Positions 33,844 through 41,757 of a stretch of DNA of 64,000 nucleotides are shown here, piece by piece. This stretch comes from JAJRTA01 sp965603125 (GTDB lineage: Bacteria > Zixibacteria > MSB-5A5 > GN15 > FEB-12). Within the stretch, counting starts at the first letter, position 1, and the number at the start of each line of letters is the position of its first letter. The stretch covers positions 23,833 to 87,832 of the forward strand of contig CBFDBU010000011.1 in the NCBI GenBank assembly GCA_965603125.1. Reading direction: 5' to 3'. Both the position numbers and the translations under genes were made by a program. A model generated the notes under the pieces. That model saw only the letters and a program-made list of their open reading frames with translations. It had not been told where the DNA came from and did no database searches.

Positions 33844-35447
33844 CGTAGTTCCTCCCCGTTGGACTGGCCTTTCTTTTCGCAGAGTGCCTTGATACCTAGC
33901 GACCGGAAAGTCACCTTGACGCTGCCGTCTCTGCCGTCATATCCGATCCGTTCGATAAGTAGTTTGATGATCCGTGATTGCTCCCGAGAGTTTAGGGACT
34001 CCCAAACCGGCTTGAAGGCCGACAAAGACTGGGCTATGTCCTCTTCGTCTACTGCCTCTCTCTGCAGTGTGATGATCTCCTCTTCGATCTCTGTCATCCG
34101 CTGTTCGGCGCTACGAATCTGGTCCTGGAGATCGGCCAGTTGGTCAATCGCGGGGCTATCGACTGAAATCCCCGCCGGTTCCCCGATAAGCTTCCGCAGT
34201 CTTAGATGTAGACGCCGAATTTGCGTCTTCTGGATACGTCGTTCTCGGTTCAGGTCCGCCAGGCGGCTTTCCGTCTTTGCTCGAACCCGCTTCACCGTCT
34301 CTGCAATGATCTCCTGGTTGGAGCCAATCCCCTGAATATGTTCCACGAGGAACGACTCAATATCCTGGGCGTTGATCGATTTCGATGGGCACGCCGACCA
34401 CCCTCGTTGTTGAGCATTCAGGCAAACATAGTAGCGGTAGCGCCTGTTCTTTTTGGCGGTGTAAGTGTGCATCATGGCGGTACCGCAGGGGGTGCAATAG
34501 AGTAGTCCTCTGAGAATCGCTCCGTGCTTGCTGGGCATATTCGTCCCGCCGTTGCGAGCATTCTTCCGCAACAGGTCCCGGACTTGCTGCCACCGGACCT
34601 CACTGATAATCTGTTCATGCTCTCCGGGATAAACCGAATCCTTGTATCGCACCTTTCCAGTATAGACGACATTTGTGAGCAGACGGAAGAGGCTGTTCTT
34701 GGTAAACGGCTTGCCCCCGCGTTCATGTCCTTTCTTCGTGACCCAGTGTTTGGTACGCCAGTCACGTCGATTGAGTTCCTGCACGACTGCGAGTAGTCTC
34801 TCATGCTCAAGATACAAGTCGAAAATCGCACGAACCCGTTCCGCTTCCTCGAGGTTGACAACAAGTCGACCAGCTTGTGAGTCAACATCATAGCCCAACA
34901 CCGGCATTCCCCCGGTCCATTTGCCCTTCTTCCGCGATGCCGATATCTTGTCGCGCGTACGCTCGGAGATGATCTCCCGCTCGAACTGCGCGAAGGACAG
35001 CAGGATGTTGAGGGTTAGGCGTCCCATAGAACTGGTAGTGTTGAACTGCTGGGTGACCGAGACGAAACTCACATCGTGCTTGTCGAAAAGCTCCATGATA
35101 CGAGAGAAGTCGAGAAGCGAGCGACTCAGACGATCAACCTTGTAGACCACCACACAATCGATCTCTCCTCCCTCAATGTCGGAGATGAGTCGATTGAGCG
35201 CCGGGCGTTCCATATTGCCGCCGGTGAAGCCGCCGTCATTGTAAGCATCGGGTTGACAAACCCAACCTTCATGCTGTTGGCTCTTGATGAACGATTCGGC
35301 CGACTCCCGCTGGGCGTCCAAGCTGTTGAACTCCTGGTCGAGCCCTTCATCTGTGGATTTACGAGTATATATCGCGCAGCGCACGGTTCCGTTGTCGCTC
35401 CGGCACAAGTTTTCTGATAGGGTATAGGCCTTGCTTCCTGAATTCAT
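33840..35447 (-). CDS. Large serine recombinase
   Basis: A 535-residue site-specific recombinase. The resolvase catalytic domain starts near residue 20 with CAIYTRKSTDEG; the nucleophile is Ser31. It continues with the VYKVDRLSRSLLDF and FAQFEREIISERTRDKI signatures. A recombinase domain (LGYDVD ... GKPFTKNSLFRLLTNVVYTG), a zinc ribbon (LYCTPCG ... CPSKSI) and a C-terminal coiled coil follow. It overlaps DUF2924 upstream and the HTH gene downstream by 4 bases each. It is about 1.2 kb from the tRNA-Asn-derived direct repeat and is the best candidate for moving the element. Confidence 0.94.
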   Translation of the reverse strand: MNSGSKAYTLSENLCRSDNGTVRCAIYTRKSTDEGLDQEFNSLDAQRESAESFIKSQQHEGWVCQPDAYNDGGFTGGNMERPALNRLISDIEGGEIDCVVVYKVDRLSRSLLDFSRIMELFDKHDVSFVSVTQQFNTTSSMGRLTLNILLSFAQFEREIISERTRDKISASRKKGKWTGGMPVLGYDVDSQAGRLVVNLEEAERVRAIFDLYLEHERLLAVVQELNRRDWRTKHWVTKKGHERGGKPFTKNSLFRLLTNVVYTGKVRYKDSVYPGEHEQIISEVRWQQVRDLLRKNARNGGTNMPSKHGAILRGLLYCTPCGTAMMHTYTAKKNRRYRYYVCLNAQQRGWSACPSKSINAQDIESFLVEHIQGIGSNQEIIAETVKRVRAKTESRLADLNRERRIQKTQIRRLHLRLRKLIGEPAGISVDSPAIDQLADLQDQIRSAEQRMTEIEEEIITLQREAVDEEDIAQSLSAFKPVWESLNSREQSRIIKLLIERIGYDGRDGSVKVTFRSLGIKALCEKKGQSNGEELR

Positions 35448-35989
35448 TCTCGTTGATCCGCCCTCTTGGTTTCGCGGTTCGTGTTGTCAGATGCTTTCTG
35501 TCTGGTGAGCCCGAAGAAAACGAAACCATTCCACTTGTTTCCCGTTACCTCGCGTGCAATAGCACTGAGTGACCTGAAACGGCGATCTTCGTACTCGAAG
35601 CCTTCGTCAAGGACCTTGACCACGACCGTCTTATCCTTGAACTCCCGCACGAGAAGCGTGCCCGGTAAAGGCAGACGGGAATCGCGGGAGGGGTCGAGCC
35701 GTCCGCCTATCGTCCTGCTGCGCATCTCGGCAGATCCGTACTTGTATGGATCGCGCGGAGTGCGGATTCTCAGGTCAGCGTCATTGGCTAATTCTTCGGC
35801 CCGGCAGCGCGCCCGTTCGGAAAGGTCGCCTTCCGACAAGGATTGCAGTCGCCAGGCGATACGTTTCCGCAGGAATTCCTTGTGGTAGGAACGTGTTTCC
35901 TCGCCGAACACATCGAGGTACTTTTCCTTGAGTTCGCCAACGGTCATCCTGCCTAATGCCTGGATCTCCTTGTAAGTCTCAGCGTTCAT
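35444..35989 (-). CDS. DUF2924 protein
   Basis: A 181-residue member of a family almost always encoded next to large serine recombinases. Visible landmarks: LGRMTVGELKEKYLDVFGEE, RKRIAWRLQSLSEG, then PLPGTLLVREFKDKTVVVKV and FRSLSAIAREVTGNKWNGFVFFGL. Start ATG 35989 has GGAGG seven bases upstream; the frame runs open to 36109. Likely a DNA-binding accessory of the recombinase. Confidence 0.88.
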   Translation of the reverse strand: MNAETYKEIQALGRMTVGELKEKYLDVFGEETRSYHKEFLRKRIAWRLQSLSEGDLSERARCRAEELANDADLRIRTPRDPYKYGSAEMRSRTIGGRLDPSRDSRLPLPGTLLVREFKDKTVVVKVLDEGFEYEDRRFRSLSAIAREVTGNKWNGFVFFGLTRQKASDNTNRETKRADQRE

Positions 35990-36014
35990 ATTCAAACCTC
36001 CATTCTTCGAAGCG

Positions 36015-36242
36015 TTAAGTTGCTTCTGAATGATGGCTTCGGCGGCCCGAACTATCAAGGCAATTCTCCGTAACCGGCTCAGATTCTTCGACTTGCGCCA
36101 CATCGGCAACGCTCACTGAATGCTCAGATGATACCGACTGACGTTTCGACTTGAGATGTCTGAAACTACTTCTGGCTAGGATCGAAGCGATCTCTGTTAC
36201 GACCTCCTCGGGTTCCGTTGGTAGGTTATCATCATTGTCCAT
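36015..36242 (-). CDS. Small acidic protein at the head of the recombinase operon
   Basis: A 75-residue protein (MDNDDNLPTEPEEVVTEIAS...). Its EEVVTEIASILARSSFRHLK helix resembles the short proteins found just before DUF2924 genes in related elements. No known domain. It is 25 bases before DUF2924 and is the probable first gene of the integration operon. Confidence 0.6.
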   Translation of the reverse strand: MDNDDNLPTEPEEVVTEIASILARSSFRHLKSKRQSVSSEHSVSVADVAQVEESEPVTENCLDSSGRRSHHSEAT

Positions 36243-36332
36243 ATGCTACTCCGTCGCAGCGGATGCACGATCATCCCGCTGTCTGGTTGATCAAGTGTTG
36301 CCGGGGTTTTTGTCGGTCCCGGCATGCGATAG

Positions 36333-36344
36333 ATACATACCGGA
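36333..36344 (-). promoter_or_regulatory. Promoter-like 12-mer, copy E
   Basis: Minus strand TCCGGTATGTAT, an exact match to the shared motif, 90 bases before the first gene of the recombinase operon and about 290 bases inside the tRNA-derived direct repeat. Confidence 0.6.
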
Positions 36345-36565
36345 AGTATTCGAGAATCGTCGAGGCGGGTTCAGCTGAGGCCACTGGCCTGTTAACCAGC
36401 GGGAATCTGGAAATGGAGAAACGGAGAATTAGGAGGAGATCTTCGCGGGCATCGAACGCAAAGGGACCAGTTCGATTCTCGCCCCGGAAGGAACGTCTCG
36501 GAACGGAGAATCATAGATGATGTTCTTAAGAGGGTAACCCCGCGTCACTCAAACAGAAACAACAG

Positions 36566-36597
36566 AACCCCGACCGGTTGCTCCGTCGGGGTTTTGC
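36566..36597. terminator. Hairpin terminator at the element edge
   Basis: AACCCCGAC (36566-36574) pairs with GTCGGGGTT (36585-36593), followed by TT on the plus strand. A clean intrinsic terminator for plus-strand transcripts and a possible insulator at the element end. Confidence 0.65.
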
Positions 36598-36600
36598 GTT

Positions 36601-36625
36601 AAACAAAAACCGCCATGGTTGGCGG
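36601..36625 (-). terminator. Hairpin terminator, minus strand
   Basis: On the minus strand CCGCC and GGCGG (36625-36610) form a stem followed by TTTTTGTTT. It lies just after the tRNA-Asn 3' fragment and could end transcripts arriving from 37.5 kb. Confidence 0.65.
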
Positions 36626-36634
36626 CTGTAAATT

Positions 36635-36672
36635 TGGCTCCCCCGGCTGGACTCGAACCAGCGACCCACTGA
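36635..36672 (-). repeat. 38-bp copy of the tRNA-Asn 3' end (attachment-site repeat)
   Basis: Identical over 38 bases to 37550-37587, the 3' part of tRNA-Asn from the anticodon stem to CCA. The rest of the tRNA is absent. This is the usual trace of integration into a tRNA 3' end: one copy remakes the tRNA, the other marks the far boundary. It lies at the edge of the serine-recombinase element. Confidence 0.85.
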
Positions 36673-36748
36673 GTGACAGGAGGGACGCTGCCTTTCACTA
36701 CTTAACAATCAAAAGGCGGAATTCTGCTGTCAGGTTTTTTCGATTCCC

Positions 36749-37513
36749 TCAACAGCCATGAATAAACAGATCGGCGACGAGCTTAACCAAATCGCCTGCG
36801 TCCGCTTCGCACGACAGGTACAAGGCGTAGTGTCGCCCCGCATAATGGTTGAGTATGTCCAGGAAGAGGTCTACCTGCCCGTCCCGATCAAGATCACCCG
36901 CCCAAATAATCGAGGGTGTGTCCTCGGCGCAAGCCCTGTCGTGTTCGACCAGAACTTGGCGCTGGCCATACCAGAGAGGATACTTGAAAAGCTTGACTTG
37001 ATAATCCAGGACAAGAGGTTCTCTTGGGCTTCGAAATCCCTCATCAGTCAGTTGGCCGAACGCTGACAGGCCGCATTCCCCCAGCATGATGAGCTGCCCA
37101 GGATTGATCCATTTGTCTCCAGAGAAATGAGTTGTTACCAAACCCGGTTCAAACTCGCGAGGGCACTGAACTAGAAACAGAGGCTTCAGGGGGTGGTCCA
37201 CAGTTATCGAAACTCCGGTTGTGTCACCGGGCTGGCTGCTGTAGGGTGCCGGGCATGATTTGGTCCTTATTTCAACCGATTCAAGTACATGACCACTGTC
37301 TGTCTTGAAGAGGCCATACCATCCCAGACTGTCAATGCTCCCAATGTTCGATCGATCGAAAACTCCAGGCAGGAGGATCTTATAGGTATTACCGAGATCA
37401 TTGCCGATAACAGCAGTAGCGCACATTAGGACGATAATGACAATAAGGCACATGGCCTTCAAGGCATTACTTTCAATTGCTGATTGAATTTGCACTCTCA
37501 TTACCCAACGCAC
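36749..37513 (-). CDS. Secreted hypothetical protein with WAGDLDRDGQVDL motif
   Basis: A 254-residue protein with an N-terminal hydrophobic signal (AMCLIVIIVLMCATAVIG), an Ig-like or strand-rich middle and a C-terminal SIIWAGDLDRDGQVDLFLDI...LYLSCEADAGDLVKLVADLF segment. I associate the latter with exported proteins of environmental FCB bacteria. It looks chromosomal in style but lies between the intact tRNA-Asn and the 3'-end copy, so it may be a chromosomal island or a remnant of an earlier insertion. Start GTG 37513; a later ATG at 37501 is possible. Confidence 0.7.
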   Translation of the reverse strand: MRWVMRVQIQSAIESNALKAMCLIVIIVLMCATAVIGNDLGNTYKILLPGVFDRSNIGSIDSLGWYGLFKTDSGHVLESVEIRTKSCPAPYSSQPGDTTGVSITVDHPLKPLFLVQCPREFEPGLVTTHFSGDKWINPGQLIMLGECGLSAFGQLTDEGFRSPREPLVLDYQVKLFKYPLWYGQRQVLVEHDRACAEDTPSIIWAGDLDRDGQVDLFLDILNHYAGRHYALYLSCEADAGDLVKLVADLFIHGC

Positions 37514-37549
37514 TCTGGCAACGTCCCAGGGACACCCTTAGTGCCTGAA

Positions 37550-37625
37550 TGGCTCCCCCGGCTGGACTCGAACCAGCGACCCACTGATTAACAGTCAGTT
37601 GCTCTACCAACTGAGCTACAGGGGA
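37550..37625 (-). tRNA. tRNA-Asn (GTT)
   Basis: On the minus strand the 76-nt sequence starts TCCCCTGTAGCTCAG and ends CCGGGGGAGCCA. The acceptor stem pairs TCCCCTG with CGGGGGA (one T-G), the D arm is AGCTCAGTTGGTAGAGC, the anticodon loop CTGTTAA holds GTT, and the T arm is GGTTCGAGTCC. CCA is encoded. Its 3' half is duplicated at 36635. Confidence 0.97.
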
Positions 37626-37811
37626 GTACATGACCAATACCACCAAAGGCAAGCCCATGTTAGCAGTTCTCGGCAAATTGTCAATGGATTTTATGACACA
37701 CCGCCCGGCGATCCCCTCGCCCCCTCGCCAAATCAAACGTGAAACCAGTCCGTTCACGGTGCGTATAATAGGGCGAAATGTAAATGGAAACCAAAAGTTG
37801 ACGAGGTGGTC

Positions 37812-38780
37812 ATGAGAAAATCCGTAATGCTTGCTTTGGCGCTGCTGCTGGCAGTGCTCATTGTCGGGTCGGCAGTCGGTGGGCGTCACTGGTCTGAAAA
37901 AGAAGCCTGGCTGGGGGTGGGCAACCAGTCGGTGAATTACGACCTGATCGAAGAGCATGATCTGACGGTCAAGTATGGTGCGTACATCCATTGGGTCGAG
38001 GATGATTCCCCGGCCGACGAAGCCGGCCTTCAAAAGGGGGACGTGATTATCGCTTTAGAGGGCGAGAAAATCACCGACTCCGACGATCTCTCCGAAGCCT
38101 TGTCCGAATTCAACGAGGGTGACGAGGTATCACTCGAAGTCGTGCGCGATGACAAGAAATTGAAGCTGAAGGCTACTCTGGATGAGAAGTCTCGGCGAAA
38201 GCGCGTACAAGTTATCACGCGGGATGCATTCGACAACGGTTTCTACAGCTTCAAGGGAAGCGGTTCGTTTATCGGTGTGAACCTTGAGAGCCTCAACAGG
38301 CAGCTGGGCGAATACTTCGGCGTTGAAAAGGGCCGCGGTGTCCTGGTTCGGGAAGTGGAAGAAGACTCCCCGGCCGAGGAGGCAGGGCTTAAAGCCGGCG
38401 ATGTCATTGTCACCGTCGACGGTGAGAAAGTGCGAGACGTAGATGACGTTATCGAGATCATCGGCGACACCGACGCTGGAGAGAAGGTAGAAATCGTCGT
38501 GTTGCGCAACAGGAAAGAGGCGACATTCGAAGTGGAGGTCGAGGAACGCGACAAATTTGGCGAGTTTGACTACCGGTACATGATTGGCCTTCCGGATGTT
38601 CCGGATATCGGCGATATCGATATCGATGTGCCCAGGATGCGGGGACTGTTGCACAGTGATTTCTCGGATGAGGAACTCATTTTCGATAAGGAGGAGTTCG
38701 AGCACGAAATGAAGTGCTTAAGAAAGGATCTGGAGGAACTCAGAAAAGAGTTGAAAGAGATCAGGCTCAAGCTGGATTGA
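37812..38780 (+). CDS. Secreted protein with two PDZ domains
   Basis: A 322-residue exported protein: signal peptide (SVMLALALLLAVLIVGSAVG), then two PDZ domains, each with the carboxylate-binding loop and the DDSPADEAGLQKGDVI / EDSPAEEAGLKAGDVI signature (about 60-110 and 180-240). A C-terminal acidic coiled coil (EELIFDKEEFEHEMKCLRKD) follows. No protease domain is present, so it is not an HtrA enzyme; it is probably a periplasmic scaffold or adaptor. Start ATG 37812 is chosen for GAGG upstream; GTG 37806 is in frame. Confidence 0.85.
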   Translation: MRKSVMLALALLLAVLIVGSAVGGRHWSEKEAWLGVGNQSVNYDLIEEHDLTVKYGAYIHWVEDDSPADEAGLQKGDVIIALEGEKITDSDDLSEALSEFNEGDEVSLEVVRDDKKLKLKATLDEKSRRKRVQVITRDAFDNGFYSFKGSGSFIGVNLESLNRQLGEYFGVEKGRGVLVREVEEDSPAEEAGLKAGDVIVTVDGEKVRDVDDVIEIIGDTDAGEKVEIVVLRNRKEATFEVEVEERDKFGEFDYRYMIGLPDVPDIGDIDIDVPRMRGLLHSDFSDEELIFDKEEFEHEMKCLRKDLEELRKELKEIRLKLD

Positions 38781-38832
38781 GATCGGCGGTGGCCGCTTCC
38801 GGTGGCCCGCCTGACCAGCGCATTGTTGATAT

Positions 38833-38865
38833 GGAAGCCCCGGCTGCCGGGGCTTCCATTTTGCC
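38833..38865 (+). terminator. Intrinsic terminator after the PDZ gene
   Basis: GGAAGCCCCGG (from 38833) pairs with CCGGGGCTTCC (ending 38857) and is followed by ATTTTG, a strong 11-bp stem terminator separating the PDZ gene from hprK. Confidence 0.75.
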
Positions 38866-38915
38866 CGTTTTCTTGCTTGCTCTGAAGGAAGACCCCGGTT
38901 TATATTGGATGCCGT

Positions 38916-39884
38916 ATGCCAAGCATCACCGTGGAGAAGCTCTACACCTCGCGCACTCAGGATCTGGAACTTACGCTTCTGAACAGCGAGGCGGGGATGA
39001 AGAAAGTCGTCGGCAACCCGGAGTTGCACCGCCCTGGTCTGGCACTGACCGGTTTCCTGGAGCGTTTCGCCAGTAAGCGGGTTCAGATCCTTGGCGAAAC
39101 GGAACTGACCTATATCCGCCAGCTTCCCCCGGAGCGCCTGGGCGAGGTCTCCCGAACGCTGTTCGAGGCGGACATTCCCCTGGTTATCATCTCGAAAGGG
39201 ATTATCCCGCCGCCAGAGTTCATTGCTGCCGCTGATGAGTACAGCACCGGCGTGTTCTCCAGCCGTCTTTCCACGGCCGAACTCACCAACCGACTGTCGG
39301 TCTTTTTGGATAACCTGTTCGCCCCCTCCATCAACGTGCATGGAACGCTGGTCGACGTCTATGGAGTAGGGCTTCTGTATACCGGCAAGTCCGGTATCGG
39401 CAAGTCTGAAGTGGCCCTGGACCTGGTGGAACGGGGACATCGCCTGGTAGCCGACGATGTGTGCAAGATCACGCGGACGGTACCTGACGTAATCATCGGA
39501 ACCGGCTCCGAACTGCTTGGCCATCACATGGAGATCCGCGGCGTGGGGATAATCGACATCGAAAAACTATTCGGTATTCGAGCCATAAGGATGCAGAAGC
39601 GGGTTGAGGTCGAGGTCAACCTGACATTCTGGTCGGAAACGGATGACTATGAGCGTCTCGGCGTCGAGGACCGCAGAACGACCATCCTGGGGGTTCAGAT
39701 ACCATTCGTAAGAGTGCCGATCTCACCCGGCAAGAACATCACCGTGATCTCGGAAGTGATCGCCATGAACCATATGCTCAAAGTATATGGCGGCAACTCG
39801 GCGCTGGAGTTCACCAAGAAGCTGTCTCAGAAAATCAGCCGCCAGTCTCAGATCTTGGGCTATCTCGAGGCGGACTTCGAATAA
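38916..39884 (+). CDS. hprK: HPr kinase/phosphorylase
   Basis: A 322-residue bifunctional enzyme that phosphorylates and dephosphorylates the HPr protein on Ser. It has the family hallmarks NVHGTLVDVYGVGLLYTG, the Walker A SGIGKSEVAL, LVADD and the signature EIRGVGIIDIEKLFG; the N-terminal domain (MPSITVEKLYTSRTQDLELT) is also present. In Gram-negative bacteria it often links the cell envelope or carbon state to a simplified PTS. It is followed by the parvulin genes after 148 bases. Confidence 0.95.
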   Translation: MPSITVEKLYTSRTQDLELTLLNSEAGMKKVVGNPELHRPGLALTGFLERFASKRVQILGETELTYIRQLPPERLGEVSRTLFEADIPLVIISKGIIPPPEFIAAADEYSTGVFSSRLSTAELTNRLSVFLDNLFAPSINVHGTLVDVYGVGLLYTGKSGIGKSEVALDLVERGHRLVADDVCKITRTVPDVIIGTGSELLGHHMEIRGVGIIDIEKLFGIRAIRMQKRVEVEVNLTFWSETDDYERLGVEDRRTTILGVQIPFVRVPISPGKNITVISEVIAMNHMLKVYGGNSALEFTKKLSQKISRQSQILGYLEADFE

Positions 39885-40032
39885 CCCCGGCTCTAACGGG
39901 CTGATTCCCATCAAAATGACTTGGAAAAGACGCACTTCCGGTATATACTCCATCGTTTCGTCTCATTTACCGAGAGGAACCTGGAAACCGATGCAAAGTA
40001 CAAGTGGAAACGACCAAGGAGGAAACATAACC

Positions 40033-41751
40033 ATGAGACGTTTGCTATTGCCCTTTGTACTTCTGTCAGCCGGAATTCTGTCAGGCTGTGGCGGCTCGGG
40101 GGGAAAGACCCTGGCTGTGGTTGGAGACTACAAGATCACCGTGGAGGAGTTCGAGGAACTGGTTCCCCCGACCAGGTATGCCTTTCCCACGGCCCAGGAC
40201 GAGTTCGACAGGAAACGCGATGTACTGGACAGCCTGATTATATCTCGCCTGCTGATAGAGGCGGCTTACGAGATCGGTCTCGACAAGTCCGAGGAACTGG
40301 CGAGAGTGATTTTGGCCAACAAGGACAAGTTCCTGCTGGACGTGCTGGCCAAGAAAGAGATAACCGACAAGATCGATGCCAGCGAGACCGAAATTAGGAA
40401 TTTTTACAATCACCTGGAGTACAAAATCAGGGCCTCGCACATAGTGGTCAGCGATCCCGACACCGCCCAGGCGCTGCTTGAGCGGATTACGTCCGGGGAG
40501 AGTTTCGAGAAGCTGGCCTACGAATACTCCATTGACCCATCGGCCAGGAAGAACAAGGGCGACCTGGGTTACTTCAGTTGGGGAGCGGTGGTTGACGAGT
40601 TGCAGGAAGCTGCTTTCGCGATGGAGCCCGGTGAGATCTCGCCGCCGGTCAAGTCCATGCTGGGTTACCATATCGTTAAGCTCGTGGACAAGCTCCCTGA
40701 CGACCAGCGCCGGGAATTCGACGCCATGAAGGTGGACATTGAAAGACAGATAAGAAGCCGCAAGGGTTTTGCACTGCGTACGAAGTTCTTCGAATCGATG
40801 GAAAAGAAGTACAAGGTAACCGTTGACACCACCACCTGCACCTACCTGCTCCACAAGCGTGAGACAATGTACCCTCCCATGCTCCTGGAGACTCTGCCGC
40901 GAAATGACTTTGACATGGAGCAGCTCGATCGCAACGAAAAGGAACTGGTGCTGGCGACCTGGGACGGCGGACAGATGACGGTACATGAATACCTGACGCA
41001 GGCTCAGAAGGTGCCTGCCAATGTACGGCCGGACTTCGATCAGTACGACTCGCTGGCTTCGCTGATACATGCCATGAATAGGCCCAACGTACTTGTGACC
41101 GAAGCCCACCGGAGCGGCCTGGACAGCGATCCCGAGTACATTCGCAAGGTCAGACTGTTCAAGGAGCTGACGATGGCGGATCTTATGCGAAACGACTCAC
41201 TCCCCAAGCCGCTCCCACCGGACGAGGGGATGGTGCGCCAGTATTATGATGAACACCACGACGAGTTCACTACGCCGGCCAAGGTGCACGTTTACGAGAT
41301 ACTTGTCAGTGACGAACTGAAGGCACGGGAACTCAAGGGGAGCCTGATCAGCCTGGCTTCCTTCCAGGAGAAAGCGCTGGAGGTATCGGAACGATCCGGC
41401 AAGCGAGTCCTGAAGGGTGACCTGGGCTATATCCACAAACAGAATTACCCGGATCTTTTCCACGTGGCGTATGAAACACCGGTCGGGTCGATCGGCGGTC
41501 CTGTCGTGACTCGCGGCAAGCACTCGATATTCTGGGTAGTAGATAAGATCGAACCGGAGTTGAAGGATTTCCTGGGGAGCAAACGCGAGATATTCCAGAA
41601 GCTGGCCGATCAGCAGAGGCACGCCGCTTTTGCCACCTGGGTTGAAGAACGCAAGGAGGTCACGTCCGTTGAGGTCGAAGAGGACGCCATCTGGGAACTG
41701 ATTGACATGAACATGTACGCCGCCGTGGATAGCGCCGGCACGTCGGAATAG
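40033..41751 (+). CDS. Lipoprotein parvulin-type peptidyl-prolyl isomerase
   Basis: A 572-residue exported protein. Lipobox LSAGILSGCGG gives a predicted lipidated Cys after a short signal. It has a SurA N-like helical segment and a PpiC rotamase domain with KIRASHIVVSDPDTAQALLE and GDLGYFSWGAVVDELQEAAF, and a second, weaker PpiC-like region near residues 420-510 (KGDLGYIHKQNYPDLFHVAY). Start ATG 40033 with AGGAGG about 9 bases upstream. It should fold outer-membrane proteins in the periplasm together with the next gene, 6 bases downstream. Confidence 0.88.
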   Translation: MRRLLLPFVLLSAGILSGCGGSGGKTLAVVGDYKITVEEFEELVPPTRYAFPTAQDEFDRKRDVLDSLIISRLLIEAAYEIGLDKSEELARVILANKDKFLLDVLAKKEITDKIDASETEIRNFYNHLEYKIRASHIVVSDPDTAQALLERITSGESFEKLAYEYSIDPSARKNKGDLGYFSWGAVVDELQEAAFAMEPGEISPPVKSMLGYHIVKLVDKLPDDQRREFDAMKVDIERQIRSRKGFALRTKFFESMEKKYKVTVDTTTCTYLLHKRETMYPPMLLETLPRNDFDMEQLDRNEKELVLATWDGGQMTVHEYLTQAQKVPANVRPDFDQYDSLASLIHAMNRPNVLVTEAHRSGLDSDPEYIRKVRLFKELTMADLMRNDSLPKPLPPDEGMVRQYYDEHHDEFTTPAKVHVYEILVSDELKARELKGSLISLASFQEKALEVSERSGKRVLKGDLGYIHKQNYPDLFHVAYETPVGSIGGPVVTRGKHSIFWVVDKIEPELKDFLGSKREIFQKLADQQRHAAFATWVEERKEVTSVEVEEDAIWELIDMNMYAAVDSAGTSE

Positions 41752-41757
41752 GACGGT

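Noticed and set aside
39936..39947. Sixth copy of the element promoter motif
   Set aside because: TTCCGGTATATA differs at the conserved end and is on the plus strand before a chromosomal gene; kept only as a caution.
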